Of a stretch of 46,005 nt of DNA, positions 33,242-41,938 are shown piece by piece. Numbering within the stretch: position 1 is the first letter of the stretch; the number at the start of each line of letters is the position of its first letter. Source of the stretch: an uncultured Pseudomonadales bacterium (GTDB lineage: Bacteria > Pseudomonadota > Gammaproteobacteria > Pseudomonadales > Azotimanducaceae); contig CAMYJX010000034.1 of NCBI GenBank assembly GCA_947258825.1, positions 1 to 46,005 on the forward strand. Direction: 5' to 3'. The position numbers were made by a program, and so were the translations under genes. The notes under the pieces were generated by a model that saw nothing but the letters and a program-made list of their open reading frames with translations, ran no database searches and was not told where the DNA came from.

Positions 33242-34205
33242 CCAGAAATCGCTGCAGGGCTTCGTTCGTTGGCCCGGGCGCTTCCTGCTGTATCCAGTGA
33301 CCCGCGCCGGGCACGATCACGGTTTCTCTCAGGTCCTCGTAGCCGCCGGCAAGGTCCCCGTACATGTCGAGGCCGGGGACGAAGCGGCGCACCGCGTCCC
33401 GCTCGCCACCGATGAAGCATGCCGGCTGTGCCAGCCGCCTGCCTCTGAGCTCGGCCAGATCTTCAAAGTCCTGCGGCTGAGCGCGATAACGGTTGATGGG
33501 GCCGCGGAACCCGCCCGCCGCGAAAGCGTCTACGTATACCTGCAGATCCTCCGCGCTCATCCAGGACGGGAACGGGGCCGGGTCAACCAGTTCGTCCAGC
33601 AACCCTGCATCTGCAGGTTTTTCCTTGAGGAACTCCCCCAGCGGCGCATCGCCCGACAGAGCATAGTAAAGCTTGCGCAGGGCCGACGGCCAATCGGCTT
33701 CTACCTCCGCTTCCACGGCGCCTTCCTGCTGGAAGTAGAGCTGATAGAAAAACCGGTCCGGGTACAGCTGTTTCGCCAGCTCCAGAAAAGGAACCTCTCC
33801 CGCCGGGCGATAGGGCACGCTCAATCCGGCCACGGCGCTTACCAGCTCGGGATGCAGCAGCGCCGTGTTGTAGACGATGGGCGCGCCCCAGTCATGGCCA
33901 AACAGGATCACCGGCCCGTCTCCCAGCGCGCGAATGACCGCAGCCACATCTGCCGTCAGCAACTTCATGGTGTAAGCCGAAACAGGGTCAGGTTTGCTGC
34001 TGCCGCCATAGCCGCGGACGTCCATGGCGGCCACGCGAAAGCCACGCGCGGAGAAATGCTGCATCTGATGGCGCCACGAGTACCACAGCTCCGGCCAGCC
34101 GTGCACGCAGAGAATTACCGGACCGTCCCCCTGCTTTGTTCCCGGAATGGCCACCCGCAGCCGGACGTCACCGTTGTTCACCTCGAAAAATTCAGCTTGT
34201 TGCAC
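33231..34205 (-). CDS. Epoxide-hydrolase-like alpha/beta hydrolase
   Basis: Alpha/beta hydrolase of 324 residues. HGWPELWYSWRHQM is the HGxP oxyanion motif of epoxide hydrolases, FGHDWGAPI gives the nucleophile Asp (GHDWG), and GAGHWIQQEAP the catalytic His. The Asp nucleophile separates it from esterases and fits an epoxide hydrolase or dehalogenase. GTG 34205, preceded by GGGAGAGGGG, is the likely start; the longer open frame to 34334 runs into the M48 gene. It follows the M48 gene on the same strand by 58 bases. Confidence 0.9.
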   Translation of the reverse strand: MQQAEFFEVNNGDVRLRVAIPGTKQGDGPVILCVHGWPELWYSWRHQMQHFSARGFRVAAMDVRGYGGSSKPDPVSAYTMKLLTADVAAVIRALGDGPVILFGHDWGAPIVYNTALLHPELVSAVAGLSVPYRPAGEVPFLELAKQLYPDRFFYQLYFQQEGAVEAEVEADWPSALRKLYYALSGDAPLGEFLKEKPADAGLLDELVDPAPFPSWMSAEDLQVYVDAFAAGGFRGPINRYRAQPQDFEDLAELRGRRLAQPACFIGGERDAVRRFVPGLDMYGDLAGGYEDLRETVIVPGAGHWIQQEAPGPTNEALQRFLAGL

Positions 34206-34263
34206 GCCCCTCTCCCTCAGTTGACCGTTCCCAGAGCCACGCTTCAGCGAGGCCCCAGGCTCC

Positions 34264-35475
34264 TTAATCCAGCTCGTAGTCGGCGCACAGGGTGTTGTCG
34301 ACGATCGCGTCGGCCAGGCCGAGACCGTCGGCAATACCCAGCATCACCGCACGTTCCGAGTCCGTGGTATGTCCTTCGGCGCGGGCTACCAGGCAGAGAT
34401 CCCGCAGCACCTGCATCGCCTGGGACGGAGAGGCCTGATCACGAACGTTCGCTACGCGTTCGGCAAGGCTCGCTGCCAGCGCGTCCGTATCAAAACCCTC
34501 TTTATAGGTACCAGCGCCAAAGAAGCGCTCGAACAGCTCGATCTCCTCCGGCGACATCTCGCCGTTGGCGTTGCCAATCAGCAATGCCCCGGCGAACAGC
34601 AGCCGGCGCATGGCTTCCGCTGCTTTGGTACGCCCTTCCAGGTAGCTGGGATCCATGAGCCCCATGACCTGTTGAACCGCCTCCTCCAGAGCCTCGGCGC
34701 TCATGCCATCGGGCTGGACGAACTGTGAGTCCTGGAACAGCGCCACCGCTTTCACCCGCAACGGGCTGAAAGGATGGGTGGAAAACCAATCCTCCTGCGG
34801 CGCACCCTCGCCAGGCGCCTGGTCAATGACCTGCATCTGCTCAACTTGCGCCAGGAAGTCCTGGAGATTGAAATCTATGGTCCGCCCGGAAAGACCGCTG
34901 GCGAGCTTGAACAGGGCCCGGCCTACCGTCTCCATGTTGCCAGCGCAGTGGGCGCCGGCACGATCGCAGGAAATCTCCGCGTAGCGCGACCAGGTGAACA
35001 ATGACAGGGCGAGGCGCGGCTCCGGCCGTTCCCCGCCGCGCAGGATGATGCCGATGGGAATGTCGTGGTGCTGATAGGCGTGATGACCGAGCTCGTGGCC
35101 CAGAACGAACTTCAGCTCGTCCGCTTCGAACGCCTCCAGCAGCGCCGAAGAAAACATGATGAACAGCCGCCCCTCCTCGGGCTTCATGCACATGGCGTTG
35201 AACTGGGGGCCGGCGTAGGCATAAAGCTCCGGACGGATGTCGAGATCCAGGCGATCCATACAGTCCACGGCCATCTCGTGCAGATCCGGAGCCATGCGCT
35301 CGCTCAGATGCACGGAGGTCGCCAGCAGGCGCCTGCGCAGGTTCATGGGGTTGTCCTGCTCGTGCCGGGCGATACGCTCGTTGACGCGCTTCACCAGCGG
35401 ATCGGCGAGCAGGGTTTCATACAGCTTGAGATCGTTGCGGCAGCGGATGGAAGCGGCGGTAACGGGGTCGGCCAT
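34264..35475 (-). CDS. M48 metallopeptidase fused to a TerB-like domain
   Basis: Zinc protease of 403 residues. HELGHH (about 135-140) carries the HExxH zinc motif, with the third ligand expected in AEISCDRAG. There is no clear membrane segment, so unlike HtpX it looks soluble. The C-terminal part (about 285-403) resembles the TerB tellurite-resistance fold (LLFAGALLIGNANGEMSPEE, ELFERFFG, ERAVMLGIADGLGL). ATG 35475 with an AGAGG site is the likely start; the open frame extends to 35589. The peptidase-TerB combination is known in proteobacteria, but its role is not. Confidence 0.88.
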   Translation of the reverse strand: MADPVTAASIRCRNDLKLYETLLADPLVKRVNERIARHEQDNPMNLRRRLLATSVHLSERMAPDLHEMAVDCMDRLDLDIRPELYAYAGPQFNAMCMKPEEGRLFIMFSSALLEAFEADELKFVLGHELGHHAYQHHDIPIGIILRGGERPEPRLALSLFTWSRYAEISCDRAGAHCAGNMETVGRALFKLASGLSGRTIDFNLQDFLAQVEQMQVIDQAPGEGAPQEDWFSTHPFSPLRVKAVALFQDSQFVQPDGMSAEALEEAVQQVMGLMDPSYLEGRTKAAEAMRRLLFAGALLIGNANGEMSPEEIELFERFFGAGTYKEGFDTDALAASLAERVANVRDQASPSQAMQVLRDLCLVARAEGHTTDSERAVMLGIADGLGLADAIVDNTLCADYELD

Positions 35476-35507
35476 GAATAGAGCCTCTGGTTGCAGGTTA
35501 CGAGGTT

Positions 35508-35542
35508 GCCTCGGGGTGATAGCCTCGGGGTGATAGCCTCGG
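35508..35542. repeat. 14-base tandem repeat in a divergent promoter region
   Basis: GCCTCGGGGTGATA occurs at 35508-35521 and 35522-35535, with a partial third copy GCCTCGG at 35536-35542. It lies between the starts of the M48-TerB gene (35475) and the P-type ATPase gene (35659). It does not look like a CueR or CopY operator. It could be a regulator site or slippage product. Confidence 0.55.
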
Positions 35543-35658
35543 ACAACTGGCCCGATGGTTACCGCTCGCGGCTGCAGTTGCAATCCCACCGAGCCGGAGC
35601 AACATCGAGGTTACATCCAGGCCAAGACGGGCACCCAGATTCCCGGGATAATCCCCGC

Positions 35659-37842
35659 ATGTCCAACCACCGCAACTCAACAACCGATTCGGAAACAAGA
35701 ATCGACCCCGTCTGCGGGATGACCGTCGAACCGGACGGACCGCATCAGCACCCGCACGGCGGCGAAACCTACTACTTCTGCAGCCGGCGCTGTCGCGACC
35801 GGTTTGCACTGGACCCACAATCATTTCTGGATCCGGCGCGACGCAAGGAGATTCTGAAGGCTCCGCCCGGCGCCACCTTCCTCTGCCCCATGCACCCTGA
35901 GGTCCGCCAGGATCACCCGGGGGACTGCCCCCTCTGCGGCATGGCGCTGGAAGCGGAAGTGCCCGGCCTCGAGGAAATCGAAAACCCCGAGCTGCGCGAC
36001 ATGCAGCGTCGAATGCTGCTGGCAGCCCTGTTCACCGTGCCGCTGCTTACCGTGGCCATGGGCGATATGTTTCCCGGCCAGCCGTTTTCCAGCCTGCTCA
36101 GGCCAACCACGAGTGGCTATCTGCAGCTGACGCTGGCGCTGCCCGTCTGCCTGTGGTGCGCGTGGCCGTTTTACGTTCGCGCCTGGCGATCGATAACCGC
36201 GCGGCATCTGAACATGTTTACCCTGATCGGCATGGGCGTCAGCGTTGCCTTCGGCTTCTCGGTGGTCGCTGTTCTGCTCCCGGACTGGTTTCCGCCGTCC
36301 TTCCGTGACGGAAACGGGAACGTGGCCGTCTACTTCGAATCCGCCGCCGTAATCGTCACCCTGATCCACCGCCTGCGGGTGCGACCGGGAGAAAAGATCC
36401 CCGTAGACGGACGGGTTGTCGACGGGGGCAGCGCCGTGGACGAATCCATGGTTACCGGCGAGCCCATACCGGTGGAAAAATCGGCCGGTACCCGGGTAAT
36501 CGGCGCCACCTTGAATGGGACCGGAACTCTGATCATCACGGCGGAGCACGTCGGCCAGGACTCGCTGCTGTCCCAGATCGTCGCTATGGTGTCACAGGCC
36601 CAGCGCAGCCGCGCACCGGTGCAGAATCTCGCCGACCGGGTCGCCGGCTATTTCGTTCCTGCCGTTCTGATCATCGCCATGATCAGCTTTGCCGCCTGGA
36701 GTCAGTTCGGCCCGGAGCCGCGCTTCGCCTTCGCGCTTGTGAACGCGGTGGCGGTGCTGATCATCGCCTGTCCCTGCGCGCTGGGCCTGGCGACGCCCAT
36801 GTCCATCATGGTGGCGACGGGGCGGGCCGCCCTCATGGGCATCCTGTTCAGAAATGCGGAAGCGATGGAGCGTCTGCAGGACGTGGACGTGCTGCTGGTG
36901 GACAAGACGGGCACGCTGACGGAGGGCAAACCCCAGTTGCAGGATGTGGTGAGCTGCTCCGAAGCGTTCGGTTCAAACGAGCTGCTGGCGCTGGCCGCGA
37001 GCATCGAGCGCGGCAGCGAGCACCCGCTTGCCGAAGCCATTACCAGCGGCGCAATGGCCCGTGACATCGCCCTGATGGACATCGAAGATTTCAGCTCCAA
37101 GACGGGCCGTGGGGTATTTGGAACCGTAAAGGGACATCGAGTAGCGCTCGGCAACCGGGCGCTGCTGCAGAGCCTGGGCGTTCAACCCGGCGTAACGAAG
37201 GAAGCCGTGAACGAGCTGCAGAGTCGGGGCGAATCGGTGATGTATATCGTGGTGGACGACTCGCTCGCCGGCTATCTCAGCGTTACCGACCCCATCAAGG
37301 CAGGCACCCGTGAAGCCATCGCCGCTCTGCACGTGGAGGGCGTAAAAATCATCATGCTGAGTGGTGATGACCATCGCACCGTCGAAGCCGTGGCCGCGCG
37401 CCTCGGTACGGACGAAGTGCATGCGGAAGTCCTGCCGGAGGACAAGCTCGACATGGTGCGAAAGCTGCAGGCAGACGGGCACGTGGTGGCCATGGCCGGC
37501 GATGGTATCAACGACGCTCCCGCCCTGGCACAGGCCGACGTGGGCATCGCCATGGGCACGGGCACCGACGTGGCGATTGAAAGCGCGGGTATCACCCTGG
37601 TGAAGGGCGATCTGCGGGGAATTGCCGCAGCCCGGCGCTTGAGCCGAGCCACCATGCGCAACATCCGGCAGAACCTGTTCTTCGCGTTCGGCTACAACAG
37701 CCTGGGCGTGCCTATCGCTGCGGGCGTGCTGTATCCATTTGTCGGCCTGCTACTGAATCCCATGCTGGCCGCACTGGCCATGAGCGCCAGCTCCGTATCG
37801 GTCATAGGCAACGCGCTGAGGTTGCGCACCAGCAAGCTCTGA
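35659..37842 (+). CDS. Copper-type P1B ATPase with apparent loss of part of the actuator domain
   Basis: Inner-membrane heavy-metal ATPase, 728 residues from ATG 35659. The N-terminus has a YHS-type domain ([24 protein letters not shown]) and a heavy-metal-binding domain ([20 protein letters not shown]) instead of HMA domains. Core motifs are TGE (266-268), CPC (371-373), DKTGT (Asp415), SEHPLA and [10 protein letters not shown], all as in Cu+ exporters. Between AAVIVTLI and [15 protein letters not shown] (residues 236/237, about 36366) roughly 50 residues that usually follow are absent: the end of the fourth core membrane helix and the start of the actuator domain. The frame is kept. Transport is therefore doubtful. 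The longer open frame back to 35491 overlaps the repeat region and is not the start. Confidence 0.85.
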   Translation: MSNHRNSTTDSETRIDPVCGMTVEPDGPHQHPHGGETYYFCSRRCRDRFALDPQSFLDPARRKEILKAPPGATFLCPMHPEVRQDHPGDCPLCGMALEAEVPGLEEIENPELRDMQRRMLLAALFTVPLLTVAMGDMFPGQPFSSLLRPTTSGYLQLTLALPVCLWCAWPFYVRAWRSITARHLNMFTLIGMGVSVAFGFSVVAVLLPDWFPPSFRDGNGNVAVYFESAAVIVTLIHRLRVRPGEKIPVDGRVVDGGSAVDESMVTGEPIPVEKSAGTRVIGATLNGTGTLIITAEHVGQDSLLSQIVAMVSQAQRSRAPVQNLADRVAGYFVPAVLIIAMISFAAWSQFGPEPRFAFALVNAVAVLIIACPCALGLATPMSIMVATGRAALMGILFRNAEAMERLQDVDVLLVDKTGTLTEGKPQLQDVVSCSEAFGSNELLALAASIERGSEHPLAEAITSGAMARDIALMDIEDFSSKTGRGVFGTVKGHRVALGNRALLQSLGVQPGVTKEAVNELQSRGESVMYIVVDDSLAGYLSVTDPIKAGTREAIAALHVEGVKIIMLSGDDHRTVEAVAARLGTDEVHAEVLPEDKLDMVRKLQADGHVVAMAGDGINDAPALAQADVGIAMGTGTDVAIESAGITLVKGDLRGIAAARRLSRATMRNIRQNLFFAFGYNSLGVPIAAGVLYPFVGLLLNPMLAALAMSASSVSVIGNALRLRTSKL

Positions 37843-37862
37843 TCTCAGCTTTAGTAGATCAG
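37839..37862. terminator. Inverted repeat spanning both stops of convergent genes
   Basis: CTGATC (37839-37844) and GATCAG (37857-37862) enclose a twelve-base loop and contain the stops of the ATPase and of the small membrane protein. No T-run. Part of the pairing is a by-product of two convergent TGA codons. Confidence 0.25.
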
Positions 37863-38152
37863 CGGCGGCCGAAAAAACCGCCCAACCACCAGAACAAAGG
37901 AGCAATGCAAACCATTGCCACGAGCACCGGAATCTTCGCCAGCGCGTCGTGCAGCGGCCAGCTCCACTGATTGGCGAGAAACCAGCGGGCCCTGATGAGA
38001 TGAGCGTCGTAACCCAGCTGCAGCAGCGAGAAAGACGGCCAGCGACCGACCTGCAGGTACTCGATGAATCCCAGGATGGAGACAAGCACCGCACCGCCGG
38101 CCAGGCCGAGGGCGAGCACGTAGAAACTGGCTGTCAGGAAGCGATCCGTCAT
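37859..38152 (-). CDS. Small two-helix membrane protein of unknown function
   Basis: Unrecognised protein of 97 residues from ATG 38152 (the frame is open from TTG 38176). Two hydrophobic segments (about residues 6-30 and 70-95) flank a hydrophilic part with LQLGYDAHLIRARWFLANQW. It ends with FFGRR, a positive cytoplasmic tail. It converges with the P-type ATPase gene; no functional link is evident. Confidence 0.6.
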   Translation of the reverse strand: MTDRFLTASFYVLALGLAGGAVLVSILGFIEYLQVGRWPSFSLLQLGYDAHLIRARWFLANQWSWPLHDALAKIPVLVAMVCIAPLFWWLGGFFGRR

Positions 38153-38279
38153 CGCTGGACCGGAAATTGAGAGCAACAGGGAAAGCTTCTCCGATCCCAG
38201 CCACAGAGACTGCGACGCTAATCACGAACCGACCATACCGCGGTTGCCGAACCGCAACGACACTTCAAGCGCGGTCGGC

Positions 38280-38939
38280 TCAGACCGGCGGCGGCCCCCG
38301 CCTGCTCTCCAGCAGCCACCGCACCATGGGCAAGTGTGCCCGGCCGAGGAATACCTGGCCTTGAACAACGAAGCTCGGCACGTTGAATACCCCGGCAGCA
38401 ACCAGCCGCTCGCGCAGGTCTGCGACGCGCGAAGGGGCCTCATCCGCCGCGTAGCTGGCGTAGGCGTGCCCGTCCTGCCCCAGCCCTTCCACAACACGCG
38501 CTATGGCCGTCGGATCCTCGACATCCAGCCTTTCCTGCCAGTATCCGTCGAAGGCCTGCTGCAGGTAAGGCCTCACATCTTCGCGATTTCGCTGGTTCAG
38601 CCACAAAAGGCCCGCCGCGAACGCGAACGTATCCGGAGACCGATAGACTCCGCGAATGACAAGCTTCTGCACGCCAGCGTAACGGGCGATGTCCCGGGCC
38701 AGATACTCGGCCCGCAGGCGTCGATGTCGGGCACCCCGGCCTTCTTCGTCCCGCGCCTTTGACGGCGCTTTGAGGGCCGCGGCGGCGAAAGGCAGGCACT
38801 CCAGCGTCAGGCCCAGCTCGTCGACAAGGGCGAACGCTGGCTGCAACGCGAGGTAGGCCAGCGGGTTGCTGATATCCAGGCAGAGGGTCAGCGGCTCCCG
38901 GAAGCTGTAGGGCGCAACCGTGGAAACGACCTCAGCCAC
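38280..38939 (-). CDS. HCCA isomerase/DsbA-like protein, second of a tandem pair
   Basis: Thioredoxin-fold protein of 219 residues in the 2-hydroxychromene-2-carboxylate isomerase/DsbA group. The N-terminal strand-turn is CLDISNPLAYLAL, without a CxxC. The cis-Pro loop is VFNVPSFVVQG, followed by FLGRAHLPMVRWLLE. GTG 38939 overlaps the upstream paralogue's end (stop at 38934-38932), so it is translationally coupled. The open frame to 39158 lies inside the paralogue and is not used. The shared C-terminal block with the upstream gene shows that the pair arose by duplication. Members act as glutathione-dependent isomerases in aromatic breakdown or as unassigned oxidoreductases. Confidence 0.82.
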   Translation of the reverse strand: MAEVVSTVAPYSFREPLTLCLDISNPLAYLALQPAFALVDELGLTLECLPFAAAALKAPSKARDEEGRGARHRRLRAEYLARDIARYAGVQKLVIRGVYRSPDTFAFAAGLLWLNQRNREDVRPYLQQAFDGYWQERLDVEDPTAIARVVEGLGQDGHAYASYAADEAPSRVADLRERLVAAGVFNVPSFVVQGQVFLGRAHLPMVRWLLESRRGPPPV

Positions 38940-39633
38940 CGACACCACCGTCGATCCGATCGTAAGCCACATCCGGGGCGGGACCCGGTTTCCCCTCCAG
39001 GAGCCAGCGAACCATGGGCAGGTGCTCGCGGCCGAAAAACAGCTCACCGCCCACCACGTAGCTGGGCACGCCAAAGATGCCCGCTTCGAAGATGGCTGCC
39101 TGCATGGCGTCGTGCAGTATGCGTCCGTCCCCGCGATGGTAGTCCTCGAAGCCGTCAAGCCGGGCGCCTGCTTCCCGAAGCACGCTGGAGATCACCGCCG
39201 GATCCTCGGCGTCGAGCTCCCGCCGCCAGAACCGTTCGTAGAACCGGTCCGTATACCCGCGCAGAACATCGTCGCCCTGGGCCTTCGCCCACAGCATGCC
39301 GATATGGGCCAGAGACGTATCCCAGATCTTCACCGTCCCCCTGAGGGTATAACCCATCAGCTCGGCATAGCGGCGGGTATCGCGATACGCATACTTCACC
39401 GCCGTCCACTGCTCCGGCGAGCGCTGGCTTTCCGCGACTTTGCCGCGTCTGTCCAGCCGGGCGGAGCCAAGATAGCTGGGTATGTCCAGCGTCAGCGGCC
39501 GCCAGTCGATGTCGATGCCCAGCAGGTCGCCAAGGCGATAGGTTGCATCCTTGGCTATGAAGGCGTAGGGGCTCTTGTAGTCGATGTAGACAACCAGCGG
39601 TCGCTCTGATCGCCAAGGATCGAAATCTTTCAA
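38932..39633 (-). CDS. HCCA isomerase/DsbA-like protein, first of a tandem pair
   Basis: Thioredoxin-fold protein of 233 residues. The N-terminal motif VYIDYKSPYAFIA has the Ser-Pro-Tyr typical of 2-hydroxychromene-2-carboxylate isomerases in place of CxxC. The helical insert runs from about 60 to 165, then the cis-Pro loop IFGVPSYVVGGELFFG and REHLPMVRWLLEG. The substrate is unknown; glutathione-dependent isomerisation in aromatic ring degradation is the family precedent. It is followed by its paralogue with overlapping ends. Confidence 0.87.
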   Translation of the reverse strand: MKDFDPWRSERPLVVYIDYKSPYAFIAKDATYRLGDLLGIDIDWRPLTLDIPSYLGSARLDRRGKVAESQRSPEQWTAVKYAYRDTRRYAELMGYTLRGTVKIWDTSLAHIGMLWAKAQGDDVLRGYTDRFYERFWRRELDAEDPAVISSVLREAGARLDGFEDYHRGDGRILHDAMQAAIFEAGIFGVPSYVVGGELFFGREHLPMVRWLLEGKPGPAPDVAYDRIDGGVGG

Positions 39634-39735
39634 TGTCCGTCTCCCGCTGAGCCTAGTCGTCGCCTTTCTCTATCACCGCGATTCTGTTACAACGCGGGCT
39701 CTGGGAGAAGCGCCCCGATCCGGGAGGACACCGGT

Positions 39736-40278
39736 ATGCTCCGCACGATTTTTCTCACCGTACTGCTGATCCCGGTCGTTGCCGGCTGCGCTGCCTCGAT
39801 CAGCGTTACCTCAGACTATCAGCCCGGGACAAATTTCCGCGGTTACCAGACGTTCGACTTCGTGCCGGGCCCCGCGCTGATGGTCCAGAGTGCCGAGCCT
39901 TTCAGCCCGCTGCTGGAAGGGCGCCTGAAGGCGGCCGCCGCTGAGGCGCTCACCCGGAAAGGTTTTCGGCGGACGGAGAACCCGGACGACGCCGATTTTC
40001 TGCTGTCCTTCAATCTGGGCGCCCTGGACCAGCTGACGGTCAACAACTTCCCCAATGCCAACCGGGGAGGCATGCGCCAGAGCGGCAGCGGAGAAGGCAC
40101 CTCCGAAGTCCGTGCCTTCACCGAAGGCACGCTGTCCATCGACATATTCGAGGCGGACACCCGCCGACCGGTATGGTTTGGCAGGGCGACAAGAGCGCTC
40201 AACTCATCGGACCGCGGCGACACCCGCCTGGTAAACCAGGTCGTAACCGCAATCCTCGAGCAGTTTCCCCCGGGCTGA
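39736..40278 (+). CDS. DUF4136 lipoprotein
   Basis: Predicted lipoprotein of 180 residues: signal peptide with lipobox VVAGC near residue 18, then the DUF4136 pattern (YQTFDFVPG, ALTRKGFRRTENPDDADFLLS, GTLSIDIFEADTRRPVWFG and the C-terminal VNQVVTAILEQFPPG). Role unknown. GGGAGGA precedes the ATG at good spacing. The L,D-transpeptidase gene begins 18 bases after its stop, so it may belong to a cell-envelope operon. Confidence 0.9.
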   Translation: MLRTIFLTVLLIPVVAGCAASISVTSDYQPGTNFRGYQTFDFVPGPALMVQSAEPFSPLLEGRLKAAAAEALTRKGFRRTENPDDADFLLSFNLGALDQLTVNNFPNANRGGMRQSGSGEGTSEVRAFTEGTLSIDIFEADTRRPVWFGRATRALNSSDRGDTRLVNQVVTAILEQFPPG

Positions 40279-40295
40279 CCAGCTGCGGGTAATAG

Positions 40296-41927
40296 GTGCG
40301 TCTGCTTGTCCTCAGCCTGCGCCGCAGCAGCCGGATGTGGTCGGGCATCGCAAGCTGGTGCTTTCTCGTAGCGCTCGCTCTCGCGGTACCGACCGTCCTG
40401 GCCGCAAAGTCGACACCGGATAAGCTTGAACGACTGCTGCAGCCAGCCACAAGCCCAGGGGTCATGCGGCTTGCCGGCCGCACGATCAAATACCCAGCCG
40501 TCATCAGAAGCTTCTACGGGTCCCGTGAATTTGCACCGCTGTGGACAGGCGCACGGGCCAACCGGCTGCGTGGCCTCAGCCTGCTCCGAGCCATAGGTGA
40601 AGGCGCCCACCACGGTCTGGATCCCAGCCGCTATCACATCACGGCCATTGAAACCTCCTTGTCCACCGGTGACCGGGCGACGGCAGAACTGCTGATGACG
40701 GACGCGTTTCTGCTGCAGGCCCGTCATCGTGCAGACGGCATCCTGGACCCTGAAGCGGTGGCCCCGGAATGGTACGCCCTGCGGCCGAACACGGAGATAG
40801 CTCCGCACCTGGCGTCCGTGGCCCGAAGCACAGATCCCACCGAAGCGCTGGACGCGCTGTGGCCTGAGGAGCCCGCCTATTGGCGGCTGCTGGTGTCAAA
40901 GAGGGCGCTGAACGTTGCCAAAGCGCGTGGACGGCACATCGTCATACCCGAGGGGCCCGCGCTGCGGCCAGGAATGACGGACCCGCGTGTCCCCTTGCTG
41001 CGTCAGCGCCTGGCGCTGCCTGCGCCTGACGAAGCGCTTTACGATCTAAGGCTGGCTGATGCGGTTGCCGCCTACCAGGAGACCATGGGCCTGGAACCCG
41101 ATGGCCTGGCGGGCCCGAATACGCTGGAAGCGCTGAACACGACGCCGGCACATCGATTGCAGCAGATAGACGCCAACCTGGAGCGCTGGCGCTGGCTACC
41201 CGCCCGGCTGCCTGCGGACCATATTCTGGTGAACGTGCCGGCCTTCCAGCTCAGCGCGGTCAGAGACGGAAGCCCTGAACTGGCTATGCCCGTGATCGTG
41301 GGCAAGCCGATCCGACCCACGCCCGCCTTCTGGCAGGACCTACAGTATCTGGTCTTCAACCCGTACTGGGAGATACCGGAAACCATCGCCGTGGAGGACA
41401 AGCTGCCCGAGCTGCAAAAAGACCCGAGCCGCCTGGCCAGCCAGGGCGTGGAGGCCGCGCGGTGGGGCAGCGATGAGATGGTCCCCGTGGACCAGATCGA
41501 CTGGCGCCGGGTCTCCACGAAACCCTTTCCGTACCGTCTTCGGCAGCTGCCGGGTCCTTACAACCCACTCGGACAGATCAAGTTCATGCTGCCCAACGAA
41601 CAGGCAATTTACCTGCACGACACCCCGGACCAATCGCTCTTTGAACGCTGCCAGCGGGGCTTCAGCTCCGGGTGCGTGAGAGTCGCCAATGCCCGGCGGT
41701 TGGCAGAGTGGGTGTTGCAGTTCCAGACCGAGATCTGGGACAGCGCGCGGATTGAGAAGCAGATCACATCGGGCGAAACCCGCAATCTGACTCTGGACAC
41801 GCCCATCCCCGTTTTCATCGTATATTTGACCAGCTACGTGGACGCCAATGGAACTTTGCGGTTTTATCGGGATCTCTATGACAGCGATTCGCCTATCATC
41901 AGCGCCCTGAACGCACCTGCCCTGTGA
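40296..41927 (+). CDS. Murein L,D-transpeptidase (YcbB/LdtD-like)
   Basis: Periplasmic enzyme that forms 3-3 cross-links in peptidoglycan; 543 residues from GTG 40296 (ATG 40335 is an alternative). Signal or anchor segment at about 15-36. A helical scaffold domain follows, then a peptidoglycan-binding-1 domain (RLADAVAAYQETMGLEPDGLAG near 250). The YkuD catalytic domain has His441 (YLHDTPDQSLF) and Cys460 (SSGCVRVANA). The organisation matches LdtD rather than the short ErfK type. The following gene encodes an M15-like peptidase and overlaps its stop, as in the E. coli ycbB-ycbK neighbourhood. Confidence 0.92.
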   Translation: MRLLVLSLRRSSRMWSGIASWCFLVALALAVPTVLAAKSTPDKLERLLQPATSPGVMRLAGRTIKYPAVIRSFYGSREFAPLWTGARANRLRGLSLLRAIGEGAHHGLDPSRYHITAIETSLSTGDRATAELLMTDAFLLQARHRADGILDPEAVAPEWYALRPNTEIAPHLASVARSTDPTEALDALWPEEPAYWRLLVSKRALNVAKARGRHIVIPEGPALRPGMTDPRVPLLRQRLALPAPDEALYDLRLADAVAAYQETMGLEPDGLAGPNTLEALNTTPAHRLQQIDANLERWRWLPARLPADHILVNVPAFQLSAVRDGSPELAMPVIVGKPIRPTPAFWQDLQYLVFNPYWEIPETIAVEDKLPELQKDPSRLASQGVEAARWGSDEMVPVDQIDWRRVSTKPFPYRLRQLPGPYNPLGQIKFMLPNEQAIYLHDTPDQSLFERCQRGFSSGCVRVANARRLAEWVLQFQTEIWDSARIEKQITSGETRNLTLDTPIPVFIVYLTSYVDANGTLRFYRDLYDSDSPIISALNAPAL

Positions 41928-41938
41928 GGCCCTATTTT

